A stretch of 64,000 nt of DNA, from positions 1,077,586 to 1,141,585 of the forward strand of contig JAJVDF010000263.1 in NCBI GenBank assembly GCA_022410635.1. The letters are read 5' to 3'. This stretch comes from Tretioscincus oriximinensis (lineage: Eukaryota > Chordata > Lepidosauria > Squamata > Gymnophthalmidae). Below are positions 1 through 11,883 of this stretch, one piece after another (positions within the stretch are counted from its first letter, which is position 1; each line of letters begins with the position of its first letter). A program made the position numbers and the translations under genes. The notes beneath the pieces were generated by a model, which was given only the letters and a program-made list of their open reading frames with translations, was not told where the DNA came from and did no database searches.

Positions 1-259
1 CCCACCATCAAAGAGAACCAACAACATAACTAATTAATGTGTACTTATTACTTTTCACTGCTTTCTTTTGTGTCATGTTGTCACTATAAGAAAACACTAG
101 AATGATCTTTTTCAGCAAAGAGTCTTAGCAAAAAATTAAGAAAATCTTGAGTTTGTTATCCTTCATAGATAGCTTGTCAGTCTAATCAATGTGATTTTAA
201 AGGGTGTAAATTCAACATTTGGCATTGGATTGGCTGCAGGGACTGCCTAAGAAATAACA

Positions 260-412
260 GATTTATAAAGAGGCAAAACAACATTTGCTGACATTGAATT
301 TGCTTTTTTTGCTGCCACTACTGCTACACACTGGGTTGACACCTAAATGTCCACCAACACTCCAAGATCCTTTTCCTGCTCTAAGGTTGGTCTTATGGCT
401 CCTATAGAAAAG
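260..412 (-). mobile_element. CR1/L3-like LINE fragment with internal deletion
   Basis: On the minus strand this matches the CR1-like reverse-transcriptase region at about 3225-3380: the stretch before the run of alanines and lysines, then the part encoding VNVVLPLY. About 45 bases between these blocks are missing relative to 2918-4029. It is a dead fragment. The assignment rests on alignment to the longer copy within this window. Confidence 0.7.
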
Positions 413-420
413 TAAAAAAA

Positions 421-482
421 ATGGTGCAGTATTCCATTTCTCTTGAGACAGAAGGATGTCAGTCATTTAATTTATTTTAAAT
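421..482. repeat. Short dispersed repeat, copy 1
   Basis: About 52 bases (TATTCCATTTCTCTTGAGAC onward) recur at 1455-1517 in the same orientation with about 85% identity by eye, and both copies end in a TTTAAT-rich stretch. I do not recognise the family. Confidence 0.5.
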
Positions 483-1454
483 GTCTCAACATTTATATAT
501 TTTTATCTTACCATTCTGTTTGGTGACTTTTGAAAGCATAAGGGTGTGTTTAAAAGATGTGCAAAGTTCTTAATACTACAGATTCTGACTCCATTCTCTC
601 TTCAGTTCAGGATTAGCTAACACATATATGTTTGATCCATTTTATTCTTTAGACCATCTCNCCCAGAAGAATATATATTTCAATTAAATGTTTGAAAACT
701 TTGCAGAAAATGATTAAGGTACAATAAAGTTTGGAGAACTTCAGGACAGGAAAATGTTCTATTTTAGCTGTTATTATAACTATTTTAGTGTGANACACCC
801 TGAACTCCTATGGTGTCAGACATGAAGTCCATTAACTGATTGACTGAGTATAAATAAATAAACTAAGTAAGTCCTATTACACCACTATCCTCCTGTAGGA
901 ATGGAACTGGGATCCATATGCAAGCTGATTAATTCAGTTCTGAAATCATACTGCTTCTTGTCATTATGTGTCTAACTCTGTCCTAGCCATAACCTCTCAC
1001 TTCAAGTGGCTTTGTCCAGCAGCTCTGTGTGCTGAACATTCTCCCTGAAAGGTTTGCAAGATCTAATTTATTGTGCTTTGAGAGTCTTGATGAAAGCCGT
1101 GACAGGACTGCAAAGTGTTTCATCATGTAAAAAAGCCAGGGTTATAAGGCCTCCAGCGGCCCCTGGCAGGCGTTTCATGTGACGAACTCATGTGCTTGCT
1201 TTCCTGCTCCGTGAAGAAAGAAAAATCCACCTCTTGCATAGTGTCCCATGACAATCACCTTAATTAAAACACNATAGGATGTCAGTGAGCATGGAGTTGC
1301 CGAGTGATAGGAATTCCATCAGAGAGACTGAACAGCACTCTCTGTTCCTGAAAGAGGGGGTTGCAAGAATCACAGGATTATTCACGTACAACTGTAACAA
1401 AGTCTGTCATTTCGGAATTGNTCCTATATGGATACTAAATAAGATTTAAAACCT

Positions 1455-1517
1455 GTAGCATGGTATTCCATTCCTCTTGAGACAGGAGGATGCAGCCATT
1501 TAATTCTGATTAAAATG
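1455..1517. repeat. Short dispersed repeat, copy 2
   Basis: Direct-orientation partner of 421-482, sharing the core CTCTTGAGACAG and the CATTTAATT end. The two are about 1 kb apart, so this could be a local duplication or two copies of an unrecognised element. Confidence 0.5.
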
Positions 1518-1976
1518 ATAGAGCTGCTCTTTTTTCCTGCTTTTGGAGTACTTCAAATGACCTCAAAGAACGAGCAGTCGGTTTATGCAGAAATCAGCCT
1601 TTCCACAGTCCTCCTGCAGTTTGCTTTCAACCTGTCTTCATTTAAAGAGAGGTGTTGTTTGCAAAAACAGGTGTCCAGTCCAAGACATTCTGGTGAGAAA
1701 GAGCCGGGAGGAGGCAGATTCCCGATTGGAGTTGGGATTAAGTTCTTTATTTCTGGTTGTTTGCTGTTCCTTGGAAGCTTCGGAGTTTAAATGTTCAACA
1801 CCCCACCTGATTCTAAAGTCCTTGTGCCAAGATTACACTCCACTACATAGTAATTACTTTTTCTAAGGAAGAATAGGAGGGTGGTGTGGGGGAAGTGATT
1901 TCAGAAAACTATAGGCTTCACAGTAAAAAAAAAATACAACACAGTGAAAGACATAATATAAATTCCATTTGAAATG

Positions 1977-1993
1977 TACGTACGTACGTACAT
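1977..1993. repeat. (ACGT)n microsatellite
   Basis: Four consecutive ACGT units in an AT-rich context. Each unit is self-complementary, so the tract can form a short cruciform. Confidence 0.8.
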
Positions 1994-2319
1994 ATGTAAA
2001 TGTAAACAGATATGATGGCAATGAAGTTAGTTATGACAACAGAAATAAATTGTGTATATATGTACAACANCATAGAAATAATCTCCATTGCCAATGGAAA
2101 CATCAATTTGAAATCCAATGCNCATTTTCATAAGGTAAAAGACTGCCAGTGTCAGGGGATACTTATACAGACAAAGAGCAATACGCTTAGGTTTCCAGCC
2201 TTCATATGTCAAACAGAGACAATTTAACTATTCTCCCAACTTCCAGTAAAACCTGAGAATATAGATGTTCATATCACTAGAACCAGTGATACTCTGAAAG
2301 GCTGATGGGCAGGATTGTT

Positions 2320-2515
2320 AGAAGGCACAAGGATATATTTTCACCCAGAGAGACTATGGAGTTTACTTACAGAAGAGCAACCAACCTGGATAGTTTTAAG
2401 AATAGATTAGACAAATTCATGGAGGCCAAGTGTATCAATGGCTACTAGAATGGGTGCCTAGATATTGCCTTTGNGTTAGAGAGACAGGCTGTCATTTGTA
2501 GGGAATCAAGTATAG
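2320..2515 (+). mobile_element. CR1/L3-like LINE 3' end, diverged
   Basis: It follows the 3' untranslated part of the longer copy at 3700-3930: the block with TTTTCACC then AGAG, the TTTACTT segment, the ATGGA(G/C) block, then an ACTAGAATGGGTG block and the GGGAATCA stretch. The terminal TTCTTATG units are not present. It lies about 400 bp upstream of the larger CR1-like piece in the same orientation, but the two are probably separate insertions because both carry the same 3' segment. Confidence 0.6.
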
Positions 2516-2917
2516 GCTCTTGCCTTTTTCTTTTCTTGAAAAAACCCAGTAGAAATTGAGGGTGTACTGTATGGACTAGTTGGGCTGTGGCCCAATTCAC
2601 TGGGGCTCCTTTGCTGAACATAGGTTTGTGTTTACAAATTATTTAAAAAGTTCATGCTCAGACGAGTTCAAATTGAACTGAACATGCCACTGCATACATG
2701 TCGTCAAGATCATGAACTGTCAATCAAATAGTTATCATTTGTAACTGTTTTCTGTTAAATTTCCAATTGTAAAACTGAAGATTTATGTTTGCAAACATGT
2801 TTATGTCATAACAGCCAACCAATGTTTACTCAGATCAATCCCAATCCCAGATAAGTGTGGGATTGTATACTTTCTTTATCAGGAATGTAAACAACTAGTT
2901 GAATCTGGTTTTGTTTT

Positions 2918-4029
2918 GATGATTGTGAGAAGTGGAGTACCCCAGGGGTCTATACTGAGACCTTTGCTTTTCAATATATTCATAAACAGTCTGGATGCCA
3001 AATAAATAGTGAAGTAGCCAAGTTCACTGACAACACTGAACAGTTCAGGGTAATGAAAACTGAAAATTGATTGTAAACTATCTTAAAATTGAGTGATCTA
3101 TTGAAATTGGATGAGTGATCATCAAAGTGGCAAATACACTTTAATACAAGTGCAAGGTCATGCACATTGGGGCAAAGAACCCCAATTACTCCTACCAACT
3201 GATAGGAACCAAGCTTTCTGTGATCGAGCAAGAAAAGAATCTTGGAGTGTTGGTTGACAATCTGATGAAGATGTCAACCCAGTGTGCAGCAGCAGCAAAA
3301 AAAGCAAATTCCATGTTGGGCATAATTAGGAAAGAAATCGAAAACAAGTCAGTAAATGTTGTTTTGCCTCTTTATAAAACTGTGGTGAAGCCACACTTGG
3401 AATACTATGTTCAGTTCTGGTCACCACATCTCAAGAGGGATATTGTGGAACTAGAGAAGGTGCAGAAAAAGGCAACAGGAATTATCAATGGTCTGGAGCA
3501 TCTCCCTTATGAAGTCAGGCTGCAATGTCTGGGCCTCTTCAGCCTTGAAAGATGACATTTGAAAGGTGGTCTGATTGAAGGGTACAAAATCATGCATGAG
3601 ATGCATAGTGTGAATAGAGAAAAAATGTTTTCTCTATCACACAACACTAGAGCCAGAGGGCACTCCTTGAAATGGATGGGCAGAAAAGTGACAATAGACA
3701 AAGGAAAGTATTTTTTCACCTAGAGGGTCACCAGCCTGTGGAATTTACTTCCTGAAGAGGTAGTAGTAGCTAACAGCTTGGCTAACTTCAAGACAGGACT
3801 AGTCAGTTTTATGGACACCAAGGGTATAAAAGNGTACTAGGATGGATGTCTGGATGCTGCCTCCAGGATGGAGCAACAGGCAGTACTCCTGAAATACCAT
3901 TTGCAGGGAGTCATGAACAGGTGCGTATTTTGCTTTCTTCTGTTCAGACTGCCCAGGTGCATCTGGTGGGCCTCTGTGTGAGACAGAATGCTGGACTAGA
4001 TGGCCTCTTCTTATGTTCTTATGTTCTCA
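2918..4029 (+). mobile_element. CR1/L3-like LINE, 5'-truncated, about 1.1 kb
   Basis: The left end encodes the reverse-transcriptase signature GVPQGS, then LRPLLFNIFINSLD. After stops and a frameshift an open stretch (3160-3555) encodes the C-terminal end of the polymerase protein, with VVKPHLEY, then RDIVELEKVQKKAT and LGLFSLER, typical of CR1-clade ORF2. The following 470 bp are the 3' untranslated region, ending in tandem TTCTTATG-type octamers at 4012-4029. The coding part is broken, so it cannot move by itself. It serves as the reference copy for the shorter fragments in this window. It sits in a PLXNA2 intron in the sense orientation. Confidence 0.85.
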
Positions 4030-5480
4030 TTGTTAAGCAAACTACAGGTATCGCTTTGAGATATTGGAGGATTTTTTAGCCACAAAGTAAAGTTTATGTT
4101 TTGGGAATACTTCTGACTTGGTTATCTTTGTATTTTTGTTGTACAGAGCCAAAAGAAGCTCTTTGGGAAATCCCACACATATTCCGGGATTGGGATTCCT
4201 CTGAATAAACTTTAGTTGGTCGTTATGATGTACTAACTAGATGCTTCATGCATTTCTGATCATTTTTTTGTCGTTATTATCCTGCTACAAATTATGAACT
4301 TCAGAGGTTACTAACTGTTTAAATTGTGATATCTATATTGACATGTTATAAATTCTGAAACTAGGCTTTGTTCAGTCATTTGTACGTTTTTTGTTTATTG
4401 GGCAAACACTTTCCTTGATCTCAGCATTATATTGGTGCTGTTTCTCTGATTACAAAAACGTCCTTTTTGCAAACACATTTAATTATTAAAATGGATGCTG
4501 AGTTGTTCAAGGGTTATCTTCATCATTGGATCAGATGAATAAGAATCAAATCTGATAGCAAGCTTAATGCAAAATGTATGTTTGTGAACATCCTTCTCCA
4601 AGAGAGATAACAGATAAAGTTCCATTTCCATCAGAACATAAAAACCACAGGAGGTAAAGTGTTCTCCTTTGAAGGAAATCTTAAACAGAGGCTAGGCAGC
4701 AATCTATCTGGGATGTTTTAGCGATTTCATGATTCTTTGCCTCTGTAAGTGAACTGATTATTTGTGGATATTCCTATGAACAATAACAAGAGAAAAGCAA
4801 AACCAGCACAGAAGGGGAAATCTAATACATTTGCTTTAAAAAAGAAAGCTCATGAAAGCAACATTCAAGTGATACTCAAATCAGTTACCTGCTCTGGNTG
4901 CAACAGTTGACCAACATAATATGATTTTATAATAACCAAATACCGGTAGTTCCATTTGAAATTAAAAAAAAGAATTTNATTTATAAACTGGTTTGAATCT
5001 AAGAACCATGACTAATATATNTTTATTTTTACATCTTTGGCTATCATGCTTTGCTTACTCATGCTTAGAAGAGCTTGAACAATTTAAAAACAGAAGAAAA
5101 TGCAATAAAACCAGTGATAATTATATAGTTNGAGCTTTTCTTTAAAAACATATAATCAGAAGAAAATGCCTTCAGAAGCAGAAAAGGTTTTAGTTCCTTT
5201 TTCAAAAGATGTACCTCCAATCAAAAGGAATTCCATTCCAGTGAAAACACTTGACCAATAGCTAAGATAGATGAAAATGTTGGAAATTTAATAGTGTTTG
5301 AAAGTGTTAATAATATAACAGATGAAGGTTCAAAACACTGTTATCAGAAAAGAACGGATAAGAAAGGATGCATGCTAAGTTCTCAGGTTTCACATTAAGA
5401 AAACTTAATTTAAAAAGTAGTTTGCTGTACAGATTTCACTTACACTTCAGGNATTCTAAAACAAATCTTAGAATGAATGT

Positions 5481-5690
5481 CCAGCAAAGGAGCTAGCAGC
5501 CCTTTGAGACTAACTTGAGAAAAGTGGGTGGCATAAGCTTTCGTAGACACGTCTACTTCTNNAGATGCGTGTCTTCAGACATGTCTACGAAAACTTATGC
5601 CACCCACTTTTCTCAAGTTAGTCTCAAAGTGCTGCTAGCTCCTTTGCTGGACTTTCTACTAGACTAACANNGCTATTTCTCTGAAATTGA
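5481..5690. mobile_element. Penelope-type 3' tails in head-to-head palindrome
   Basis: The left half (5481-5557, minus orientation) and right half (5578-5650, plus orientation) are inverted copies of one about 72-bp sequence containing CTTATGCCACCCACTTTTCT. The right half continues to 5690 with GGCTATTTCTCTGAAATTGA-like sequence. The same tail ends the Penelope-like element at 45225-46033. Ns fall at the centre (5561-5562) and at 5670-5671. On the minus strand the left half reads CTNNAGA, a GTAGAC/GTCTAC hairpin, then GAAA. It may be a MITE-like foldback or two tails joined by rearrangement. Confidence 0.6.
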
Positions 5691-7133
5691 CTACCTTAGA
5701 ATGAATGTTTGGCTTATGCACAGAAGTTTTTCCAAGTTTTGTAACAAGCATTCCAAAGTACTGGAACTAAATAAATAAATAGTTCTCAAGAGACAACAAA
5801 TGAAGGAATTGCCTGCCCTGACAATTCCTTCTATAAGTGTTATATTTGTTAAGCATAATAAAAGTAATAAAATACCTATTATTTGAAAATAATTTTCACG
5901 AAAATTTCTGGAAAATCAAAGTACAATTGCACCACTCTTTTGTGCATGTTATTAAGCTCTCTTCCTTTCTTTTTTGGTTTTGTTGCACAACAGACAACTA
6001 TTACGTGATAACATTATTTAAATTGNTAAAGGACTTAATGCTTTCTTTCATTATTGTGCAGACGGACTCCAACTATAGGATTATATCAAGATTCTTCTGT
6101 TAANTCTCTCTACTGACTTTTCCAAGTCAGAAAGGACTTTAGCTGGCTTTGACTTCATATCTTTCCTTTCCATGCCTGCTGCAGACTTCATTAAATCCAT
6201 GTCACTCACTCACATCATGCTTTTCTCCTCTCTCTGGAAAAATCTGTTTAGTAGGGCCCAGGAAACAAGAAAAATTGGGTCCTTATTGGACTCCAAGTAA
6301 AGAGGAATTGAGTTCCCACTGTATCAACAGTGTTTGGTGTGAAAGTGGTCTTTGTTCCATGACACACAGATTCCTTTCAGCTTCTGACTCTCCAGCTGCT
6401 CGGAGCTGGGCAGTGTTTTGACGGACGTAGCAAATGCAATGCAGACAGTTGTTTTAATTCTTAGCCAGTTGCTGGCATCAGTCACAAGAGCCAGAAAAAT
6501 GAAGGGGAGNGGAGAATTCCAACATTTTTATTTTAGTTTGTTCAGCATAAGATCTACATTTGGAGGCTGAGCAGAAAGAGAGCCATTGGTGAGATTAAAA
6601 GATACAGAAAGTAGTGCTTTTGCAAGAAAGANAATTAGAGCAGGAATCAAAATGTTCTTCTCAAACCTATTGGAGCATGAAGGTTTGGAAGGGGAAGTAA
6701 CATAAAACCTTGTGTTTGTATTCACTTTCATTTCATTCCCTTGGGTTCTTTTCCTTTTCACTTCTCTCTGTCTCATCTCTTAGCCCCAAATAGCTATATA
6801 TTGAATGCCAGACCTACCCTTAAAAGTGGGGTCTTGTTGTTTTAAATCTCCATAACGTATTCTCTCTTGTAGATTTTATTTCTCCCTGTGTGAACTTCAG
6901 ACATTTTAACATTTTCCATAGGCTTCGGTCAATATGGAAAGACCCTCTTCCTGGCCATTGGCCTCTGAAAGAGACAGAATTGTCAGAAGGGTCTCCTCTG
7001 AAAATCTTAAGTAATAGGCAGGATGTAAAGGAGGAAATATTCTTTCAGGTATCTGGGTCACATGCTATTTAGAGCTTTGAATTCTATAAGAAATGAATCA
7101 GCAGACAGTATAAGTATCTGGTCTCTTCTTTGT

Positions 7134-7362
7134 ATAAGAACATAAGAACATAAGAAGAGCCATACTGGATCAGGCCACAGGCCATCAAGTCCAGCATTCT
7201 GTGTCACACCTGGGCAGTCCGAACAGAAGAAAGCAATACTTTCCTTTGTCTGTTCTCACTTTTCTACCCAACAATTTTAAGGAGTGCCCCCTGGTCCTAT
7301 TGTTGTGGGAGAGAGAAAANATTTTTTCTCTATTCACCCTGTCTATCCCATTCGTGCCAGAG
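7134..7362 (-). mobile_element. CR1/L3-like LINE 3' end, internally deleted
   Basis: It starts with three AAGAACATA units, the complement of the TTCTTATG tail. It then has the AGAAGAGCCATACTGGATCA block and the GTCCAGCATTCTGTGTCACA block, skips most of the middle 3' region, and rejoins at the segment complementary to 3600-3690. The deletion leaves only the two ends of the 3' untranslated region. Confidence 0.8.
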
Positions 7363-7743
7363 TACAGTCCTGGGAAGACAAAAGTATCCTCTTTACTTCT
7401 TTCACTCAGGGATTTGAGTTTAGCCATCAAAGGCAGATATATAGTCTCATACATATATTGCCATCCAAACCATCATCACATCCCACATAATGCTTCCATG
7501 CCAAAAGCCTTGTTATTTAATTATCAGGGACTAGTGAACCTGATCACTCACTCTTCTCTTTTGGGAATGATAAATGTGAAATATTGGTACATGTATCAAC
7601 AAAAAGTAGAATCAGTCTGTTAGCAAGAACTGATAGAAACTCATCATAGCACATGACATCCCCGATACAGCTGTGATGGAAAAGAAATATGTTTTGGTGT
7701 TAGACATTGCAGAACTGGAGAGCACAAGTGTGAATAATAAAAA

Positions 7744-7760
7744 GGTGTGTGTGTGTGTTG
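7744..7760. repeat. (GT)n microsatellite
   Basis: About eight GT units in a row. No other structure is seen. Confidence 0.85.
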
Positions 7761-8924
7761 AACAAATACAGATACATAGAACTAAAATGGAACTTCAAAT
7801 GCAGAAAACGTTCAAATAGGCAAGTTAATGGCCAGTTTATCCAATGACTAGTTTTGACTTTCTTGGAAAACGGAATAACAATATTTATTAATCTTTTTGT
7901 TAACTTACAAAACAAAGTACTTTTTGAATATCGCTGTTTCGATTTACAAAATAATTTACACATTCTTTGTTACTGTGCATCTTGGCTTGTGTGCCGATGT
8001 GAACGTAAATGTTTTGAGCTCATTCTGAACTCTCCTGGTTTGTTTATATTCGAAGAAGAAAAAACCGACTACAAGGAATGAAAATCTTATTCAGCCAAAA
8101 CGTGTTTCATCTAATCTCAGCTGCACTGCATTGATCTGCCATAGTGTCTCAAGGATAAGAGTATTTTTCAGAAGCAGTGAACCTTCTCAGGATAGGCATC
8201 ATCTTCCTTATTTTGTTGGAATGATCCTCAAGTCATAATAGATATGAAAAAACATTGTTGACTTTGAGTCACAGCTACATAAAGTATTTAGCATTCTTCT
8301 TTAAGTCTCTCACTATATATACAACACAAAATAATGCAAAGAATGCAGGCGATGTTTCTTCGAAGTGTGTAAATAGTATATTTATGGTACTTCAAAATAC
8401 TCTGCACCTGGAAATAATACTCACTCTTTGGATGCTTTGAGATTTGATGCTACTTTTGCCTTTCCAAAGCAAGATACTAGGCTCTTTTGCTTCCACTTAC
8501 TGGACCCTAAGGGAATTGCTGACCATGCTGTTGTTCTTGGCAAATTATCAGTTAGAGCTTTCCTTTTGATGACGCCATGCTACACTTGTGCACAGTATTG
8601 CAGGCCACCTCACAAGTGGCCAAGAGTACCCAAATTGCTGACTTTGAATGCATATATTCTGTGTATTTAAGGCTTTGAAGATATAGATATATAAACCAAC
8701 ATTTGCACAGAGCAGGAATAACATTTTAATGTTTATCACCTTTATGTGTCTCCACAGTAGCTACAAATAATAGCTCCAAAACACCACAAACTATCTACAA
8801 AGACTGCTTAAAAACAGCAAATTTCCTNAGGGAGTTTTTCACCCATTCTGTAGGGAAAATAGGTTTTCTATGCAAAGAAAACANGTAAACTTGTATTGAA
8901 TGTTTTCCTTCTCTTTTTTTCTAG

Positions 8925-9025
8925 GTAGTCCAGGTTCCTGTTGAGTCCTGTGAACAGTATACAACATGTGNCGAATGCCTGAGTTCAGGAGATCCCCATT
9001 GTGGTTGGTGTGCTCTACATCATGC
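8925..9025 (+). CDS. PLXNA2: Plexin-A2 exon a: first half of PSI domain 1
   Basis: A 101-bp internal exon encoding VPVESCEQYTTC, then ECLSSGDPHCGWCALHH. This is the start of the cysteine-rich PSI domain that follows the sema domain in plexins, the receptors for semaphorins in axon guidance. Five of the eight PSI cysteines are here, including the HCGWC signature. The acceptor is a long pyrimidine run plus CTAG; the donor is GTAAGT at 9026. Reading from 8925 gives phase 0 at the start and phase 2 at the end, with the split codon completed by exon b. An alternative acceptor AG at 8933 would trim nine bases and keep the frame. N at 8971 falls in a GNC codon where plexin-A2 is expected to have glycine. 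Class A plexin membership is clear. Plexin-A2 is preferred over A1 and A4 from the TTC, ECLSSGDP wording as I remember the family. Confidence 0.9.
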
Positions 9026-9936
9026 GTAAGTTCAGGATTAGTGGTGATTGTAATCATAAGACTATCTTAAACTCCTTGTAATTCCTTCCACATCTATTGT
9101 CATCATTACTGAGTTAATGTAGTTCCCAGAAGCCTCTGTCCCTATAGAGATTTTTTTTTCCTTTCTTGATAAATTTCACTAGTCTTCTAAAGAAGATTGT
9201 TTTGTACAGGTAAGATTAATGCAAATGTGTAAGAAAGTGTTGCCAGGGGCAAGTCTGTTAGACAAAGGATTTAATATATAAACACATTTCATTACCTAAA
9301 CAATCTCCTACGGTTGCATTTTTTAAAAGACTTTATGAATTCAAATCACATCAGTATAATGATTGTATTTTCACTGAGTGATATAAAAGCAAATGTTTGT
9401 TTTTAGAAAAAAAGAGCAGTGATGTTAGAGCATCAGATTCAAATGCATTGGTTCTCTTTCGCTCTCTAAAATATTTCAGTAGATCAAGTAAAGGAAGACA
9501 AATTATGTATGTCCTTCATGAGTAAATTTATCATGATGGTTTAGTTTGTTGGGTTAATCCAGAGCCTATAAGGGATGTGTTTTCACCCTCACCATCAACC
9601 TCCTTTGTCCACTCCTCAGTTCTATTCACGGCAATTGATTATTTGCTCAGCCAATCAGGCAGTGGATTGGAAAACAGCCTTCCTTCTGAGACAACTTTTC
9701 TTTTTATAAAATAATCCTTTAAAAGGAGCAAAGCAGTCTATCAGTATCAGTTTTATTTNCCCCTTCCTCACCCTTGAGTATCAGGAAGGTCCTTTCTCTA
9801 TGGTGCTGGTGACATTTCTTTGATTGGACATCATCCTGTCTTCTGAGTCAAATGCGAAAGTTTATTTCTGGAGTTTTTGTTTTTCTTGTTGCTTGTTTGT
9901 TTTCTATATGCTTTTCCTGATCAAGAGTAGCTACCA

Positions 9937-10241
9937 TAAGAACATAAGAACATAAGAAGAGCCATAATGGATCAGGCCACAGCCCATCAAGTCCAGCATT
10001 CTGTGTCACACAGAGGCCCACCAGATGCACCTGGGCAGTCCGAACAGTGGAAAGCAAAATACGCACCTGTTCATGACTTCCTGCAAATGGTATTTCAAGA
10101 GTCCTGCCTGTTGCTCCATCCTGGAGGCAACATCAAGACATCCATCCTAATATCTATTTATACCCTTGGTGTCCATAAACCTGTCTAGACCTGTCTAGTC
10201 CTGTCTTGAAACTATCCAAGCTGTTAGCTACCACTACCATG
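9937..10241 (-). mobile_element. CR1/L3-like LINE 3' end, about 300 bp
   Basis: It begins with repeated AAGAACATA units, then the conserved block GATCAGGCCACAGCCCATCA, and reads through the GGTGTCCATAAA block to the complement of the TAGTAGTAGCTAACAGCTTGG segment seen at about 3762 in the longer copy. There is no coding sequence. The 5' truncation falls within the 3' untranslated region. Confidence 0.85.
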
Positions 10242-11270
10242 TAGCATGGAGTCTGGGATTCCATGAAGGGTTGCAGGAAAAGGTATCTGAACTGTGCTGG
10301 AGCAGGGAGGACCCCATCTCCCATTCTGTTCATCCATTATTACAGCTGTCACTTGCCATTACTATATCCAGCCTGCCACCACCATTTCCTCACTGCTGCT
10401 GCTGCCATTCCCATCATCACTCTCACCGTTTTGCTTAAGTTTACCTTTCCCCATGTGGAAGGGATCCATAAAGTTTTGTTCTAGTGGCAGTAGCAGTGCA
10501 TCATGTTATCTATGACCATGCCTTTGCAAGCCCAAAGTAATCCGAGTTCCTTGTTTGTCCTGGCATGGATTACATTCTGATTGTGACCTTGTTTTCTTTT
10601 NCCTTAGTAAGGAAGGTAATTAAAAATTTCAAGGTGAGACAGGATGGGTAACCAATCAATTGCTACATTCAGTTGAAAGGAAGAGAAAAGTAAAAATGAG
10701 CAAAAACACTGGCCTTTTCTAAACAGCGTGAACCAATTTTGTGTTGTTCTAGTCCAAGGCTGTAGCTAGATGCAGGCTTCTTACTTCAGATTATTGGTTG
10801 TTTGGCTAGGTGTGGGATGGACATGGCAAGAGCAAGCCATGACTAACCCATAGCTGGTGGATCTACCAAGTAAGGGGAGAGAACACAGCCACCACTTCCC
10901 TTTCGAGCCGCCCTTTTTCTACAGCTTAACTGATCACAGAGCTCATTCCTCCTATGCTCTGCATTTGGCCATTTATGTTTAGGGGGGAAATGGGAAGCCC
11001 AGATATCCTTTCTCTCTGTCATGCATGTATATGTGTACGTTCAAACACATATTATGTCTTCTATGCTGTGTGTGTGGGCATATCTGTGCTTTCAAGAAAT
11101 TGCTAATGAGAGCAAAGGTTCCTGGCCTTCAAAGTTGCTGGTTTGGGATTTTATAGCCCACAGGTCCAATAGCAGTGCATTTCTAACATTGCTTCCAGGT
11201 ACTTGTTCAATATAGGAAGCAGACGTGGTAGGCTGACCTACGGAATATACTGTTTGCATGTCCCTCATGG

Positions 11271-11883
11271 ATAGACTGACCAGATTTTCTGAGGCCCAAA
11301 TGGGGTAATTAATACTTGTGCTAATTTGCATATTCATAAATATGCAAATTACCCACCAACATGCATTCCCTTCTGAAATTNCCATCCGAGAAATCTGTGA
11401 AGCATGTTAGAATTTTTTTTTAAGTGTGTGAGAATTTTTAAACTGTGTGAGAAGTTTTGGAGTACATCAGAATTTTTTTACTTTTTTACAGAGGGGAGGG
11501 TGCCTTCAGGAGCTGCCTTCAGTTGCTATTGACCCCTAGTGGTGGTGCAGTGTATTTTTNNAAAAAAATCATTTTTTAAGTGTGCGAGAATTGTTTGAAG
11601 TGCATGAGAATTTTTATTTTTTACTGAGTGGGGGGTGCCTTCAGGAGCTGACCCCGGTTGCCAGACCCCCTAGTNGTGGTGCAGTGATTTTTTTTAAAAA
11701 AAAAATTAATATATATAATTTTGGGGTGTCTACCCCACCCTCCGGGGTGGGGGTGGCGCCATTTCCCCAGTTTTTGCTGAGGAAAAACTGGGGAAATGGC
11801 ACCACCCCCACCCCGGAGGGTGGGGTAGACACCCCAAAACCAGGTTCCCTCNCCTCAAAAAAGGGGGCATCTAGTCAGCCTAT
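11271..11883. mobile_element. 613-bp non-autonomous TIR element with internal hairpin
   Basis: The left end ATAGACTGACCAGAT and the right end ATCTAGTCAGCCTAT are inverted repeats with two mismatches, flanked on both sides by TCATGG (11265-11270 and 11884-11889), an apparent 6-bp target duplication. Inside are a partly duplicated about 130-bp unit (about 11440-11560 and 11580-11700, both containing GGGTGCCTTCAGGAGCTG and GTGGTGCAGTG) and a hairpin with 57-bp arms at 11719-11839. The same ends occur at 47651-47834. There is no transposase. A 6-bp duplication does not fit hAT (8), Tc1 (TA) or Harbinger (3), so the superfamily is open. The ends resemble a short GGTGACCAGAT-type repeat I recall as abundant in reptiles, which I cannot name. 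Confidence 0.7.
11719..11839. repeat. Near-perfect hairpin, 57-bp arms, 7-nt loop
   Basis: The arms 11719-11775 and 11783-11839 are reverse complements with one mismatch by eye (GGCGCC against GGTGCC context). The outer part is GC-rich (CCCACCCTCCGGGGTGGG) and the inner part is TTTCCCCAGTTTTT. The symmetric position sum is constant, so there are no indels. It belongs to the surrounding TIR element. Confidence 0.9.

Larger units (their letters stand above)
1..8924 (+). other. Intron (3' part) upstream of the first visible PLXNA2 exon
   Basis: This is non-coding sequence ending at a strong acceptor: a pyrimidine run at 8903-8922 followed by AG at 8923-8924. It holds CR1-like LINE pieces (260-412, 2320-2515, 2918-4029, 7134-7362), a palindromic Penelope-type tail (5481-5690) and a few short simple repeats. 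I looked for sema-domain exons, which should precede exon a, and found none, so they lie beyond the left edge. I recognise nothing in 483-1454, 1518-2319, 4030-5480, 5691-7133 or 7363-8902. Confidence 0.8.

Noticed and set aside
3160..3555. 131-residue open frame as a host gene
   Set aside because: It is the C-terminal reverse-transcriptase part of a CR1-like LINE, preceded by GVPQGS and followed by the LINE 3' end.
1..8924. Upstream sema-domain exons of the plexin
   Set aside because: No splice-bounded frame with sema or plexin wording was found on the plus strand here.
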